In this document: piece by piece, positions 1 to 8,445 of the stretch
Layout of the letters: each line of letters begins with the position of its first letter
Numbering within the stretch: position 1 is the stretch's first letter
From: Candidatus Poribacteria bacterium
GTDB taxonomy: Bacteria; Poribacteria; WGA-4E; PCPOR2b
Assembly (NCBI GenBank): GCA_022822785.1
Contig: JAJEAL010000013.1
Coordinates: forward strand, 73,118 to 116,453
Length of the DNA stretch: 43,336 nt
Direction of reading: 5' to 3'
The notes under the pieces: generated by a model
Database searches by the model: none
Seen by the model: only the letters and a program-made list of their open reading frames with translations
What the model was told of the DNA's origin: nothing
Translations under genes and position numbers: made by a program

Positions 1-2
1 CC

Positions 3-293
3 GGCGAGATGGCAGCGGATGCCATCAATGAAGCGTTGGAAAAAGAGGATTTTTCCGCAGCGCAGTTGGGGTGTTTTGGGCCGGACTTTGTCGCAGGGAT
101 GGAAGCGATTCGTAAATTAGTGTACGCCTTCTACACAAAAGATTTCAGTTTCGCAAGATTTTTGAAACGTTTTCCGGAGTGTCAGCAGGGAATCGTTGAT
201 ATTCTTAGTGGCAACGTCTATCGAACAGATGTGACCGGAATTTTCGGACCAATGGCGGAGATGTGTCACCTACCTGAAGATATGGGGTTGTGA
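3..293 (+). CDS. C-terminal end of an FAD-dependent oxidoreductase (geranylgeranyl reductase / halogenase-like), 5' partial
   Basis: The frame is open to the left edge, so the start lies outside the window; about 96 residues remain. The first visible residues, GEMAADAINEAL, match the conserved end of the FAD-binding fold of the geranylgeranyl-reductase / tryptophan-halogenase-like group, where a Gly-Glu-hydrophobic-Ala segment binds FAD and leads into a helix. The rest (FYTKDFSFARFLKRFP, then DILSGNVYR) resembles the C-terminal helical cap of the same group. Such enzymes use a tightly bound FAD to reduce, hydroxylate or halogenate a substrate, so the exact reaction cannot be told from this fragment. 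The gene ends 44 bases before the stop of the convergent TPR gene. Confidence 0.6.
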   Translation, partial: GEMAADAINEALEKEDFSAAQLGCFGPDFVAGMEAIRKLVYAFYTKDFSFARFLKRFPECQQGIVDILSGNVYRTDVTGIFGPMAEMCHLPEDMGL

Positions 294-337
294 CACGTAA
301 TATCTAACGAAGAGCTTTTTGGCACCACGAATTATTC

Positions 338-2341
338 CTAAGGAGTAGGCTGGGGGGAGTCAACCTTCATCTGAGTCTTTATCACTTTGAGGCGCTGCTG
401 CACACGATAGTGGCGAGACGGATTCGGGTTAACTTTAATGAATTCTTCCCATAACGCCACTGCCTCATCCCCAAATCCTTGCGACAGGTAATATTGCCCG
501 AGCACAAGAGGCACAACATCCGAATATGGGTCTTTCTCTATAGACGATCTAAAGGCAGCAAACCCGATATTCACCTCCCCTTTGAGCATAGCAAGTTGGC
601 CGTGCCCGTATAGTATCAGCGAGTGTTCCGGATATTCGGTGGTAAGGGCATCTATCATCGTTTGTGCATTAGCTTCCATCCCGCTTTTGTAGGCGGACAT
701 TGCAGCATGAACCGTCGCATAAATGCGCTGGTTATTGAGTAACCGCTCTTTGAATTCGCTCGTAGCTCGCTTCTTTTCACGTTGAGCAATACGTGCGGCG
801 GCCTCGTACTTCGATTTTGCACGGGCGTAATTGCCATACCTGTAACAAATATCTCCGAGTGCTTTTTCGCCAGCATAGCTGGTTTCCACGGAGAAAGCCT
901 TGTTGTTCTGTGCATCAACAAGGTCTTGGAAGATTTTCGCCCTCTCCGTATCTTTCAGCTGGTAGTAGAGTACTTCAGCAAGGCTTTGAAGCGCGTCAAT
1001 ATAGTCCGTGTCAGCGGCAACAGCACGTTCAAAGTATTCTCTCGCCTCCTCTATCTCTCCCATCCTTTGGTAAACCAATCCGAGTTTCCAGTAAAGCTCC
1101 GGCGCCTTGGAAAAGCTAAGTCCCAAGACAGAGTTGTAGGTTTCAATGGCTTTTGCATACTCTCCATTAACATATTGGGTGGCACCCGATGTGATAATCG
1201 AATCGAGAATTTTTTTATCTTTTTTTATGGCTTTTTCCAACACCTTACGTGCCCGCTGATGCAACCCAAGTTTGCGGTAACAGACAGATAAACGGACATA
1301 GTGATACGGGTCTACCATCACTTCATGCTGCTCCGTAAGCTCAATCCCTTGATGAAATAAAGCCCCAGCGTTACGATAATCCTCGCTTTGGAACATGGCG
1401 TTGGCAATCATCAGCATAGCATCGTAATAGGTACCCTGCCCATCCATCCGAATTGGTCCGAAAGCTTTCATGATCTCTTGAGGGCTCACACCGAAACCGG
1501 AGTCTGTGACAGAACGTGTATCATCCATTGCGGGATTCAATTCAACCCCGCCCCTTGGACGGTCTCGTTCACGACGCACCTGTTGCTTATCTAAAAAGCG
1601 TTCATATTTTGACGCCAACGGCGGATCCGGTTCTGGGATAGTCGCTCCCATTAATCGGAGTTCTCGTTTTGCCTCTTCAATTGTTTCTTCAGTACCTTCG
1701 ATTCTGCCATACCGTTTGACAAGAGATTGATAAGTTCGCTTTGCTTCTTTTTCATCCCCTAGAAATTTTCTCTGGAGTCGGGCTTTATTGATGAATGCTT
1801 GCCCTGCGCGTTTCCCATCTGGATGGCGATTTGCCACATTGTCGTAAATCTCTATGGCTTTCTCAAAGTTCCCGGCATTTTCGTGGCTTTTGGCAAGCAT
1901 TAGTTGTGCATTATGGCTATTTTCAAGGTATGAAAACTGGTTAACAACAGTGTCAAAGGATTTCTGCGCTAATTCATAGTCCGCCACTTTGAAGTAGTAA
2001 ACTCCCAGACGATAATGCGCCTCGGCAGTTTCCTCACTGTCAGGGGTGATATTAATCAGGTCCTGATATATTCTCACCCCCGCTTCTGGTCGATTCATCC
2101 TATCAATATATAATTTGCCGATGGCTAATTGTGCCCTACGAGCCGCTGCGGTTTCCGGTTTTGTATCAATCACCGTTTGGTATATATCAACTGCGCCCTG
2201 ATAGTCACCTCCTTGGGCACGCTGGTCCGCCAGTCTGTGGCTATTTGTTGAAAGACACGCATACTGTGTGATTGCTATTACAACAATTACAACCAGCGTT
2301 TTAACGCAAGTTGCTAGGTAGTCCACAGATCGAGTTTCCAT
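338..2341 (-). CDS. Membrane-anchored tetratricopeptide (TPR) repeat protein
   Basis: A 667-residue protein with one hydrophobic N-terminal helix (about residues 12-30) followed by many TPR-like helix pairs. Good examples are GDYQGAVDIYQTVI, ADYELAQKSFDTVV, GNFEKAIEIYDNVA, GEYAKAIETYNSVLG and GEIEEAREYFERAV. TPR arrays bind partner proteins, and no enzymatic motif is visible. A cysteine follows the hydrophobic helix (QYAC), but the lipobox is poor, so lipoprotein processing is uncertain. I chose the ATG at 2341 rather than the GTG at 2350 because AGTAGGTG lies 7 bases before the ATG. A charged, Pro/Arg-rich stretch around residues 230-265 separates two blocks of repeats. The upstream gap holds a dispersed hairpin element. 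It may act in envelope assembly; that is inference. Confidence 0.85.
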   Translation of the reverse strand: METRSVDYLATCVKTLVVIVVIAITQYACLSTNSHRLADQRAQGGDYQGAVDIYQTVIDTKPETAAARRAQLAIGKLYIDRMNRPEAGVRIYQDLINITPDSEETAEAHYRLGVYYFKVADYELAQKSFDTVVNQFSYLENSHNAQLMLAKSHENAGNFEKAIEIYDNVANRHPDGKRAGQAFINKARLQRKFLGDEKEAKRTYQSLVKRYGRIEGTEETIEEAKRELRLMGATIPEPDPPLASKYERFLDKQQVRRERDRPRGGVELNPAMDDTRSVTDSGFGVSPQEIMKAFGPIRMDGQGTYYDAMLMIANAMFQSEDYRNAGALFHQGIELTEQHEVMVDPYHYVRLSVCYRKLGLHQRARKVLEKAIKKDKKILDSIITSGATQYVNGEYAKAIETYNSVLGLSFSKAPELYWKLGLVYQRMGEIEEAREYFERAVAADTDYIDALQSLAEVLYYQLKDTERAKIFQDLVDAQNNKAFSVETSYAGEKALGDICYRYGNYARAKSKYEAAARIAQREKKRATSEFKERLLNNQRIYATVHAAMSAYKSGMEANAQTMIDALTTEYPEHSLILYGHGQLAMLKGEVNIGFAAFRSSIEKDPYSDVVPLVLGQYYLSQGFGDEAVALWEEFIKVNPNPSRHYRVQQRLKVIKTQMKVDSPQPTP

Positions 2342-2368
2342 ATTCGACACCTACTGTAAATAATCAGG

Positions 2369-2440
2369 CTCGTGTTAAATGCGACAGAAACCGAGTTGTC
2401 AAAAACAACTCAGTTTCTCTTCGCACATCGGATTTCAAAC
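2369..2440. repeat. Dispersed hairpin element, GAAACCGAG family, copy 1
   Basis: The arms GAAACCGAGTTGT (2387-2399) and ACAACTCAGTTTC (2405-2417) form a 13-bp hairpin with one mismatch and a 5-base loop. The left flank GCTCGTGTTAAATGCGACA resembles the flank of the better-preserved copy near 38660, and TCTTCGCAC follows the right arm in both. It sits upstream of the TPR gene. The TTGACA within it on the minus strand has no good -10 partner. Confidence 0.7.
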
Positions 2441-2482
2441 ACCACCTGCTATAGGAGATTTGACACAGCGACACAGTAGCGG

Positions 2483-3325
2483 TTAAGTCATCGTATCCCA
2501 ACGGCTTGGATTTACGCCGGCACCGTCTCGCGCGAACATATCTTCCGGACGATGATCAAGCTCCCAACTCCAACCTTTGGTATTAAGTGGTTGGAGAAAA
2601 CGACGTGCGACTTCAGGCGCTTTCGCCAAATCTTCCGCATTCCATTCGTCTACAGGTTGGATAGGAGACGCCCACGCAGGTCGATAGCCGTAAAGCAATA
2701 CCCGACGTATTCCGGCTGTTCCCTTGTAAGGATGGGCACCGTGAAAGATACGAGGCCCGAAGAGTACAGCATCTCCTGCTTTCGCCGGCAGCGCGACCTC
2801 TTCAGGATGGGCGTCGTATCGGATATAGGGCTGCGCGTCAGGGTGGAGACAGAGATGTGAGCGTGGGATAAGGCGGAAGGGACCGTTCTCCGGGGTGAGG
2901 TCATCCAGATAGTAGGAGACACGAACAATCACCGGGGCGGTCCAGAGGTAACCACCAAGATTCGATCCGTAAGGATAGCCGTCAGTGTGCATAGCGACGC
3001 CAATCGCCCCCGGTTTGTAATACCGGTATCCACCGCTGAAGAAGATGATATCGGGTCCAATCACACGCTCCAAGAATTTAATGACCGGCGGGTTAGCAAT
3101 GAGTTCACCCAAGGCGCATCCATGCCATTGGGGTTGGCAGGTGGCGTTCCCTTGCCGGTCATGGTAGCTGCTGTGCTCGGTAGGCAAACGAGCGGTCTCT
3201 GCCCGTAGTTGCTCGACTTGCTCAGGAGTGAGCGCGTCTGGGAGCACGACATATCCCTCAACTTCGAGGTGACGAATCTGGTCAGGAAGTGACAGCTCCC
3301 GCCAATCAGTTGTAACGATATTCAT
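2483..3325 (-). CDS. PhyH-family Fe(II)/2-oxoglutarate dioxygenase
   Basis: A 280-residue protein, the usual length for the phytanoyl-CoA dioxygenase family. The iron triad is visible: H113-T-D115 (AMHTDGYPYG) and H195 (IFHGAHPY), with Arg207/208 (IRRVLLYGYRP) as the likely 2-oxoglutarate carboxylate ligand. The FRLIPRSH strand and AKAGDAVLFGPRIFHG are typical of the fold. Such enzymes hydroxylate an organic substrate using O2 and 2-oxoglutarate; the substrate cannot be inferred. GGGGG lies 6 bases before the ATG. It lies 81 bases downstream of a Gfo/Idh/MocA gene on the same strand, a pairing I often associate with catabolic clusters in this kind of genome. Confidence 0.9.
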   Translation of the reverse strand: MNIVTTDWRELSLPDQIRHLEVEGYVVLPDALTPEQVEQLRAETARLPTEHSSYHDRQGNATCQPQWHGCALGELIANPPVIKFLERVIGPDIIFFSGGYRYYKPGAIGVAMHTDGYPYGSNLGGYLWTAPVIVRVSYYLDDLTPENGPFRLIPRSHLCLHPDAQPYIRYDAHPEEVALPAKAGDAVLFGPRIFHGAHPYKGTAGIRRVLLYGYRPAWASPIQPVDEWNAEDLAKAPEVARRFLQPLNTKGWSWELDHRPEDMFARDGAGVNPSRWDTMT

Positions 3326-3406
3326 CGGTTCCCCCTTTCCGATGATTGTATTGATCGATGACTCACGGTAGAATTCTACAAACCGATCAGCCCTCTTGAC
3401 TTCAGA

Positions 3407-4438
3407 TTACAACGGTAGTGAAATGGCTTTGCCGCTCATCATGCTGCGTGTAACGGCTTCGGTAAATTCCATATACTTCACACCATCTTCAAAATTTGTA
3501 TGGGTGATGACTTCATTCCCGCGAATCGCACTGATAAACTCCTCTTCCACTCGCCAACCACCCTCTTCTTCGGCAGGGATAGGAATTTCGGCAAGCGCAT
3601 CATCGCCGTTCTGTCCCCCGTAGAGATTATTATTGGCAAAACGTAGAGTGCCCGTGCTACCGAATATGAACGCTTCAGGACCGTCAACCAAACCGGAGAC
3701 ATTGGAAATCTGCACGTGCATCTGTGCCCCACACGCCATGTCGCCTACAATATCGATATGCTGTGGAATCCGAGTAGGACGCATAACACCGTCCGCATCC
3801 TTGCGCATCCTGACATAGGTTTTCCCCATCGCCATAACTGATGTCGCTTCGCCAACCCAACGCAGCAGCGCTTCATACCAGATACCCATGCTCATGATAT
3901 TGAGGCCGCTCAAGTTAAAGTCGTCGCGCCAGTGCATAGCCGCATCAGGGTCTAGGAAAGTGCCGCCCGCACGGACCTCAATCGCCAAGACATCGCCGAT
4001 ATAACCTTCAGCGATGAGACGTTTGATAGTGTTATCCACACGCAGGGAGAACGGTGAGGGCACGATTTGCGCGATTAGATGCACATTCTCACGAGAGGCG
4101 CTGCGCATCGTATGCGCCTCCTGTGCGTTCATAGCCATTCGCGCCTCACACATCACATGCTTATCTGCCGCTAACGCTGCCAATGTAACGCGGCAGTGCA
4201 TGTAGGGCCAGGTGCCAATAACAATTGCATTGGTATCCGAGGCAGCAACCAGTTCCTGCCAGTTTTCGTAGATTGTTGGGATGCCGAACTCCTGTGCGAC
4301 TCGCTCAGAAGATTCGCGGCTACGGTTGCAGACGCTGATAACTTCGACGCCATCAATTGCCTGGAGTTTTGGAATATGGTGGGTTCTTGTGTTGGCACCA
4401 GCACCGACAACACCCACACGAATTGTATCATTACTCAT
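3407..4438 (-). CDS. Gfo/Idh/MocA-family oxidoreductase with altered EKP motif
   Basis: A 343-residue protein with an N-terminal Rossmann fold (RVGVVGAGANTRTHHIP, NAD(P)-binding) and the C-terminal alpha/beta domain of the family (DVLAIEVRAGGTFLDPDAAMHWR; GLVDGPEAFIFGSTGTLRF). Members usually oxidise or reduce sugars, inositols or their acids with NAD(P). The conserved Glu-Lys-Pro motif, which carries the catalytic lysine, reads E98-A99-R100 here (HVMCEARMAMNAQEA), so normal hydride-transfer chemistry is in doubt. AAGGAGG lies 6 bases before the ATG. It is the first gene of a probable two-gene unit with the PhyH gene after it and is divergent from the second PhyH gene. Confidence 0.88.
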   Translation of the reverse strand: MSNDTIRVGVVGAGANTRTHHIPKLQAIDGVEVISVCNRSRESSERVAQEFGIPTIYENWQELVAASDTNAIVIGTWPYMHCRVTLAALAADKHVMCEARMAMNAQEAHTMRSASRENVHLIAQIVPSPFSLRVDNTIKRLIAEGYIGDVLAIEVRAGGTFLDPDAAMHWRDDFNLSGLNIMSMGIWYEALLRWVGEATSVMAMGKTYVRMRKDADGVMRPTRIPQHIDIVGDMACGAQMHVQISNVSGLVDGPEAFIFGSTGTLRFANNNLYGGQNGDDALAEIPIPAEEEGGWRVEEEFISAIRGNEVITHTNFEDGVKYMEFTEAVTRSMMSGKAISLPL

Positions 4439-4577
4439 ATCTATCCTCCTTCATCGTGGAACGGGGTAATCCCCTCTTTTTCAACAAATGAATCCTTGCT
4501 AATGGATAAGGCATTGTCCCATTTTACCTTGGATTGATAGGTAAGTCAACGCCTTTCCAACACTTGCCAAAAAGGAT

Positions 4578-4606
4578 TTGACAGTCTCAGTTCTTTTTAG
4601 TATGAT
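4578..4606 (+). promoter_or_regulatory. Sigma70-type promoter for the second PhyH gene
   Basis: TTGACA (4578-4583), a 17-base spacer and TATGAT (4601-4606). The start codon is 66 bases further on. Confidence 0.7.
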
Positions 4607-4671
4607 GGCGACAGGAAAAGCGTCTATTACCACTTAACTTTCAGCTATGTTCGGTATTGAAAGGACAACAG

Positions 4672-5517
4672 ATGAACGAACGTGAGAAATTTTTGTTTGA
4701 TCTACAAGGTTTTCTTTTAGTAAAAGACATCCTGACTCCAGAGGAAGTTGATGCGCTCAACGCCGCCGTTGATGCGAATTTTGATAAACAGGTTGAAGAC
4801 AATAATTCAGCTGTCGGCGACTCTAAAACGCTTGCCGGCACACACAAGCGCGGCATGTTCACTGGCATGTTGTCGTGGCCCAAGCCGTGGTGTCAACCGT
4901 TTCGAGATATTATTGTTAACAAGAAGGCGATACCGTACCTAGATGCCATTCACGGAAGAGGTTGGCGATTAGATCACTCCCCTTTTATTTTGACCTCCGA
5001 TCCCGGCACCGAGGGTTTGGTTCTTCACGGTGCGACTAATCACCGATTTTTTGGCGCGGCATATTATATGTACACCAACGGGCAGATGCGGTGCGGGATG
5101 GTGGTACTTCAGTATCAACTTGCAGATGTTGAGGAGGGGGACGGAGGGCTCTGCGTCGTTCCGGGCAGCCACAAAGCCAATTTTCCGTGCCCGAAGGAAA
5201 TCCGAGAGTGGGAAGAAAATCAGGAGATTGTTTATAACGTGCCCGCTAAAGCCGGCGATATGATTATCTTCAACGAGGCGACAATTCATGGAACACTCCC
5301 TTGGACGAATCACGAGCGCGAACGCCGTTCGTTGCTCATCCGCTACTCGCCGAAGTATCTTCACTACGCCGGCGGCTACTACGATGTAACTTTTCCTGAA
5401 TGGGCTGATGAGCTGACTGAAGCGCAGCGTGCACTTTTGGAACCACCTTATATCTACAATCGTCCGTTGCTCGAAGAAGACGGAGAAACGGTCGTCCGTC
5501 CCCGTGCTGAGTACTGA
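4672..5517 (+). CDS. PhyH-family non-haem iron protein with HGA in place of HxD
   Basis: A 281-residue protein with the PhyH fold: an N-terminal helix pair (LTPEEVDALNAAVDANF), EEGDGGLCVVPGSHKANF, AKAGDMIIFNEATIHG and a late Arg-rich strand (RRSLLIRYSPKY). Aligned with the PhyH gene at 2483-3325, the first iron histidine is H119 (codon 5026-5028) and the Asp two residues later is replaced by A121 (LHGATNH). The second histidine is H206. Loss of that carboxylate is the hallmark of Fe/2OG halogenases such as SyrB2, which belong to the same superfamily, but it also occurs in uncharacterised and possibly inactive members. A TTG at 4657 is in frame, but AAGGA lies 6 bases before the ATG at 4672, so I use the ATG. 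Confidence 0.87.
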   Translation: MNEREKFLFDLQGFLLVKDILTPEEVDALNAAVDANFDKQVEDNNSAVGDSKTLAGTHKRGMFTGMLSWPKPWCQPFRDIIVNKKAIPYLDAIHGRGWRLDHSPFILTSDPGTEGLVLHGATNHRFFGAAYYMYTNGQMRCGMVVLQYQLADVEEGDGGLCVVPGSHKANFPCPKEIREWEENQEIVYNVPAKAGDMIIFNEATIHGTLPWTNHERERRSLLIRYSPKYLHYAGGYYDVTFPEWADELTEAQRALLEPPYIYNRPLLEEDGETVVRPRAEY

Positions 5518-5564
5518 TTAGCTTGTAACTATCCAATCGTTCTCCCGGATAATGTGATAAGGCT

Positions 5565-8174
5565 TTATGTTCGGCGTTGATGCCATAGCGCCGAAATTAT
5601 GGCGGTCATTGGAATGGTCAGCACAAGTCCAAGGGTGCCAGCCAGTAGACGCACGATTTCGGCGGACGCAATCCCGACGCTCAAAAGCTCTACTGTGGGA
5701 GATTGGAAAAGGTCAAGATTAGGTGTGGCAACCGCCATAATAAACAGAAATTCTACCCCCAAATAAGCGAACACCAATGTATTGACCATGGTTCCGAGGA
5801 TATCAGTACCGACATTCATTCCGGATGTGATTAACCTCCAAGTAGGCATGTTCGGATTTGCTCGGCGTATCTCTTCCATTGAGGAAGAGACTTCAATGGC
5901 ACCATCAACGGCTACGCCGAGCACCCCCATCAACATTCCTGCGAGGAGCACCTGGCGAAAATCGAAAGGGGGTGTGCGAGTAGCTTCGATGATGTCTGCG
6001 GAGACCGCATTTTCTAACCCAGAGAAATGGAGATAGTTTTGGGCAAACATAACAATCAGCCCGGCGACAAGAATACCCCCCATTGTACCAAGCACGGCTG
6101 AAAAAGTTTTTGGACTTGGACCGATCACAAAGACGAGGGATAGGAATGCAATCATGCCAGAACTCAGGGTAACGATTAGGACAGCATTTTCACCGCGTGA
6201 AATCAACGGGATCATGAAGAAATAGAGAATTAATCCTGAACCGATCATTGCACAAGCAGTACGTATCCCTTCGTTTCGTCCGACAATAATAATTGCCACC
6301 AACATCAATCCAAACATCCAGATTAGAACTCGGTCTCGACCGTACTCTTGGACAAGATTGACCAGACTAATTTGGTCAGGCGACCCTCCGACCCGGCAAA
6401 GGACAATATCGCCCGGTTCCGCGGGGATGCTCAATAGGTCCACTTTATGGTTGAGGATATTCCGCAGGATAATCGTTTGACCCGCGTAGAGCCCCGATAA
6501 CATTTCGACTTTCAGGATATGATGTTCTGTTGTCGCGTCGTAAACATTGAGTTTGCCCTCCGCCTCGCCAGCAGAAAATGTAACCTCATTTTTTTCATCC
6601 CTAATGAGCCATTTGGTATCCCTCCATTCGTGCATTGAAACAGTGAGATCATCGGATAACGGCAGGTTATGGTCCTCAAAGGCTTGTCGTAAATCTTCAG
6701 GCACCTGCCGGCGTTCCAGACCGCTTTTTTCTGTGGCGTCCACACTAAACAGCAGAGGGGCATTCGACTCAAGGAGAGTAATGACTTTCCCCTTAGCATA
6801 TTCCGATCTAGAGGTGAGATTACCATTTGCGTCATGATGTTCGACAATTACGGCTGACGAACGGTTGATTCGATGGTAAAAATATTGTGTGCCCACAAGC
6901 ACAACAACTAGTGCGATTGGCACTGCTAAACGGGCTTTGCTTCTCGGATCATCGGTATGGAATAGCTCTTCAAGCTCCTCCTCCGAGGGTAAATCCTCAT
7001 CAATCTCCGACAGGTTGATTTTCCGATACTTGGTTAAGACACCAGCGATTGTCGCAGCAATTGGAACAGTCAAAACTAACCCGATGGTGCCGACGATTGC
7101 TTGTGTAATAGCGACCGCCGTTGCCTCATCGTTCGCTAAACGGAGGAAGGGGTAAAGGAATCCGACTTCCGGAAATTCAATCCGAGGGAGCAGCATTGTA
7201 ATCATGTATGCCCCAAGGTAGGCGAAGATCAGCGTATCCGCCATCGTTCCCATAATGTCGCGCCCCACATTCAATCCCGCGCGAATAGCTTGGCGCACAG
7301 TGACGTTTGGGTTGACCTGCTTAACTTCATAAACAGAAGAGGAGATGGACATACCGACATCCATCATTGCGCCGACCGCGCCTAGAATCATCCCGGCTGC
7401 AAGAATCCCTTTGAAATCCCAATAATGTGACTCTGGTGTCCGCCATAGGGCAATACCGAGTTCAAGAAATCCAAATTCTTGCGATAATCCGGTAAACAGC
7501 ATTGCCTGTTGGCTGATGACAGACAGAAATCCAACGGCGACTAATCCACCAAGGGTACCTAGTACTCCGGAAATCACCTTAAAGCTGAAGCCAGCAATCA
7601 GCACAAAGGTTGTAAGAGTCAATAACGCAGCGACAAGCAGGGCAGCCGCGATGGGATTAAACCCTTTGAGCGTTAAGGGCACTAAAATATACAAAATACC
7701 AAAAGCAGTGACAAACAGCGTCAATATTGCGCGTATTCCCTTCATGCCGGCGACCAGAATTATTAGGATTCCCAACATCGCGGCAAGATAGAGCAGAAAA
7801 GGTGTTCGGAAATATTCGAGCATTCGTACATCGTCACGTATCTCGCTCAGTGTTGTATCAGCTTGGCGCCTGAGGGGCATTTCAAGGAAAAGGACATCTT
7901 TTGTGCGTATCACCCGATCTCCAAATGCCCGTCCTGTCCAAATGTTGTTGACCTGAACGGTCTCGCCTCGAAATTTCCCAGAGATGACACGAAAAGTTAT
8001 AATCTGATCGACATCTTCGCTTGTATCCACCTTTGTCACCCGTCCGAGGCAGACCAACGACTGCAAGGCTCCATGTTGCACAATCTCGTTGAATCGGAAA
8101 AGCTTGATATGTAGCACTAGGACAGCTACGAGAATTGTTAGTATCCCAAAGATTTTTAGATTTCTTTCATTCAT
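5565..8174 (-). CDS. Double-length YibE/F-family multi-pass membrane protein
   Basis: An 869-residue protein made of two successive YibE/F-like modules. Each has an extracytoplasmic beta-rich part (FRVISGKFRGETVQVNNI in the first, KVEMLSGLYAGQTIILRNIL in the second) followed by several membrane helices. Matching motifs occur in both halves: GVLGTLGGLVAVGF / AVLGTMGGILVAG, AAGMILGAVGAMMDVGMSIS / LAGMLMGVLGVAVDGAIEVS and NVGRDIMGTMADTLIFAYLG / NVGTDILGTMVNTLVFAYLG. An acidic cytoplasmic-type linker (SEIDEDLPSEEELEEL) joins the halves. Known YibE/F proteins carry one module of about 350-420 residues and have no firmly established function; transport has been suggested. AGGAAA precedes the ATG. 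The gene is convergent with the PhyH gene at 4672. Confidence 0.85.
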   Translation of the reverse strand: MNERNLKIFGILTILVAVLVLHIKLFRFNEIVQHGALQSLVCLGRVTKVDTSEDVDQIITFRVISGKFRGETVQVNNIWTGRAFGDRVIRTKDVLFLEMPLRRQADTTLSEIRDDVRMLEYFRTPFLLYLAAMLGILIILVAGMKGIRAILTLFVTAFGILYILVPLTLKGFNPIAAALLVAALLTLTTFVLIAGFSFKVISGVLGTLGGLVAVGFLSVISQQAMLFTGLSQEFGFLELGIALWRTPESHYWDFKGILAAGMILGAVGAMMDVGMSISSSVYEVKQVNPNVTVRQAIRAGLNVGRDIMGTMADTLIFAYLGAYMITMLLPRIEFPEVGFLYPFLRLANDEATAVAITQAIVGTIGLVLTVPIAATIAGVLTKYRKINLSEIDEDLPSEEELEELFHTDDPRSKARLAVPIALVVVLVGTQYFYHRINRSSAVIVEHHDANGNLTSRSEYAKGKVITLLESNAPLLFSVDATEKSGLERRQVPEDLRQAFEDHNLPLSDDLTVSMHEWRDTKWLIRDEKNEVTFSAGEAEGKLNVYDATTEHHILKVEMLSGLYAGQTIILRNILNHKVDLLSIPAEPGDIVLCRVGGSPDQISLVNLVQEYGRDRVLIWMFGLMLVAIIIVGRNEGIRTACAMIGSGLILYFFMIPLISRGENAVLIVTLSSGMIAFLSLVFVIGPSPKTFSAVLGTMGGILVAGLIVMFAQNYLHFSGLENAVSADIIEATRTPPFDFRQVLLAGMLMGVLGVAVDGAIEVSSSMEEIRRANPNMPTWRLITSGMNVGTDILGTMVNTLVFAYLGVEFLFIMAVATPNLDLFQSPTVELLSVGIASAEIVRLLAGTLGLVLTIPMTAIISALWHQRRT

Positions 8175-8445
8175 TCGGATTTTCCTACTGTTTTATTTGT
8201 CCAGATCTCGCGTTTTTCTACCTCTGAAGCGCATTACAGATGCACAACTCGGTGCATTTCGGTTGCCCGTTTAGGTGCGGCGGCGCACCGTGTAATGGAG
8301 TCCCTAAAGTGCGCTCCTATCCCAACTCCACGCCAATCAATTCAATCGAGTTGAAGACCCACCCCACGTAACAGCAATTTTTGTGCCTGTGAATAGCCCA
8401 CAGAAATAGATTTCTCTTGTATTGTTCTTTGAGCGATAACAGTAA

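Noticed and set aside
782-1291. A 169-codon frame on the plus strand inside the TPR gene
   Set aside because: It is antisense to a well-supported TPR protein, has no ribosome binding site, and its product resembles no family.
8274-8289. GGTGCG...CGCACC hairpin upstream of the YibE/F gene
   Set aside because: The stem is only 6 bp with no T-run and no second copy noticed, so it gives no basis for calling a terminator or regulatory RNA.
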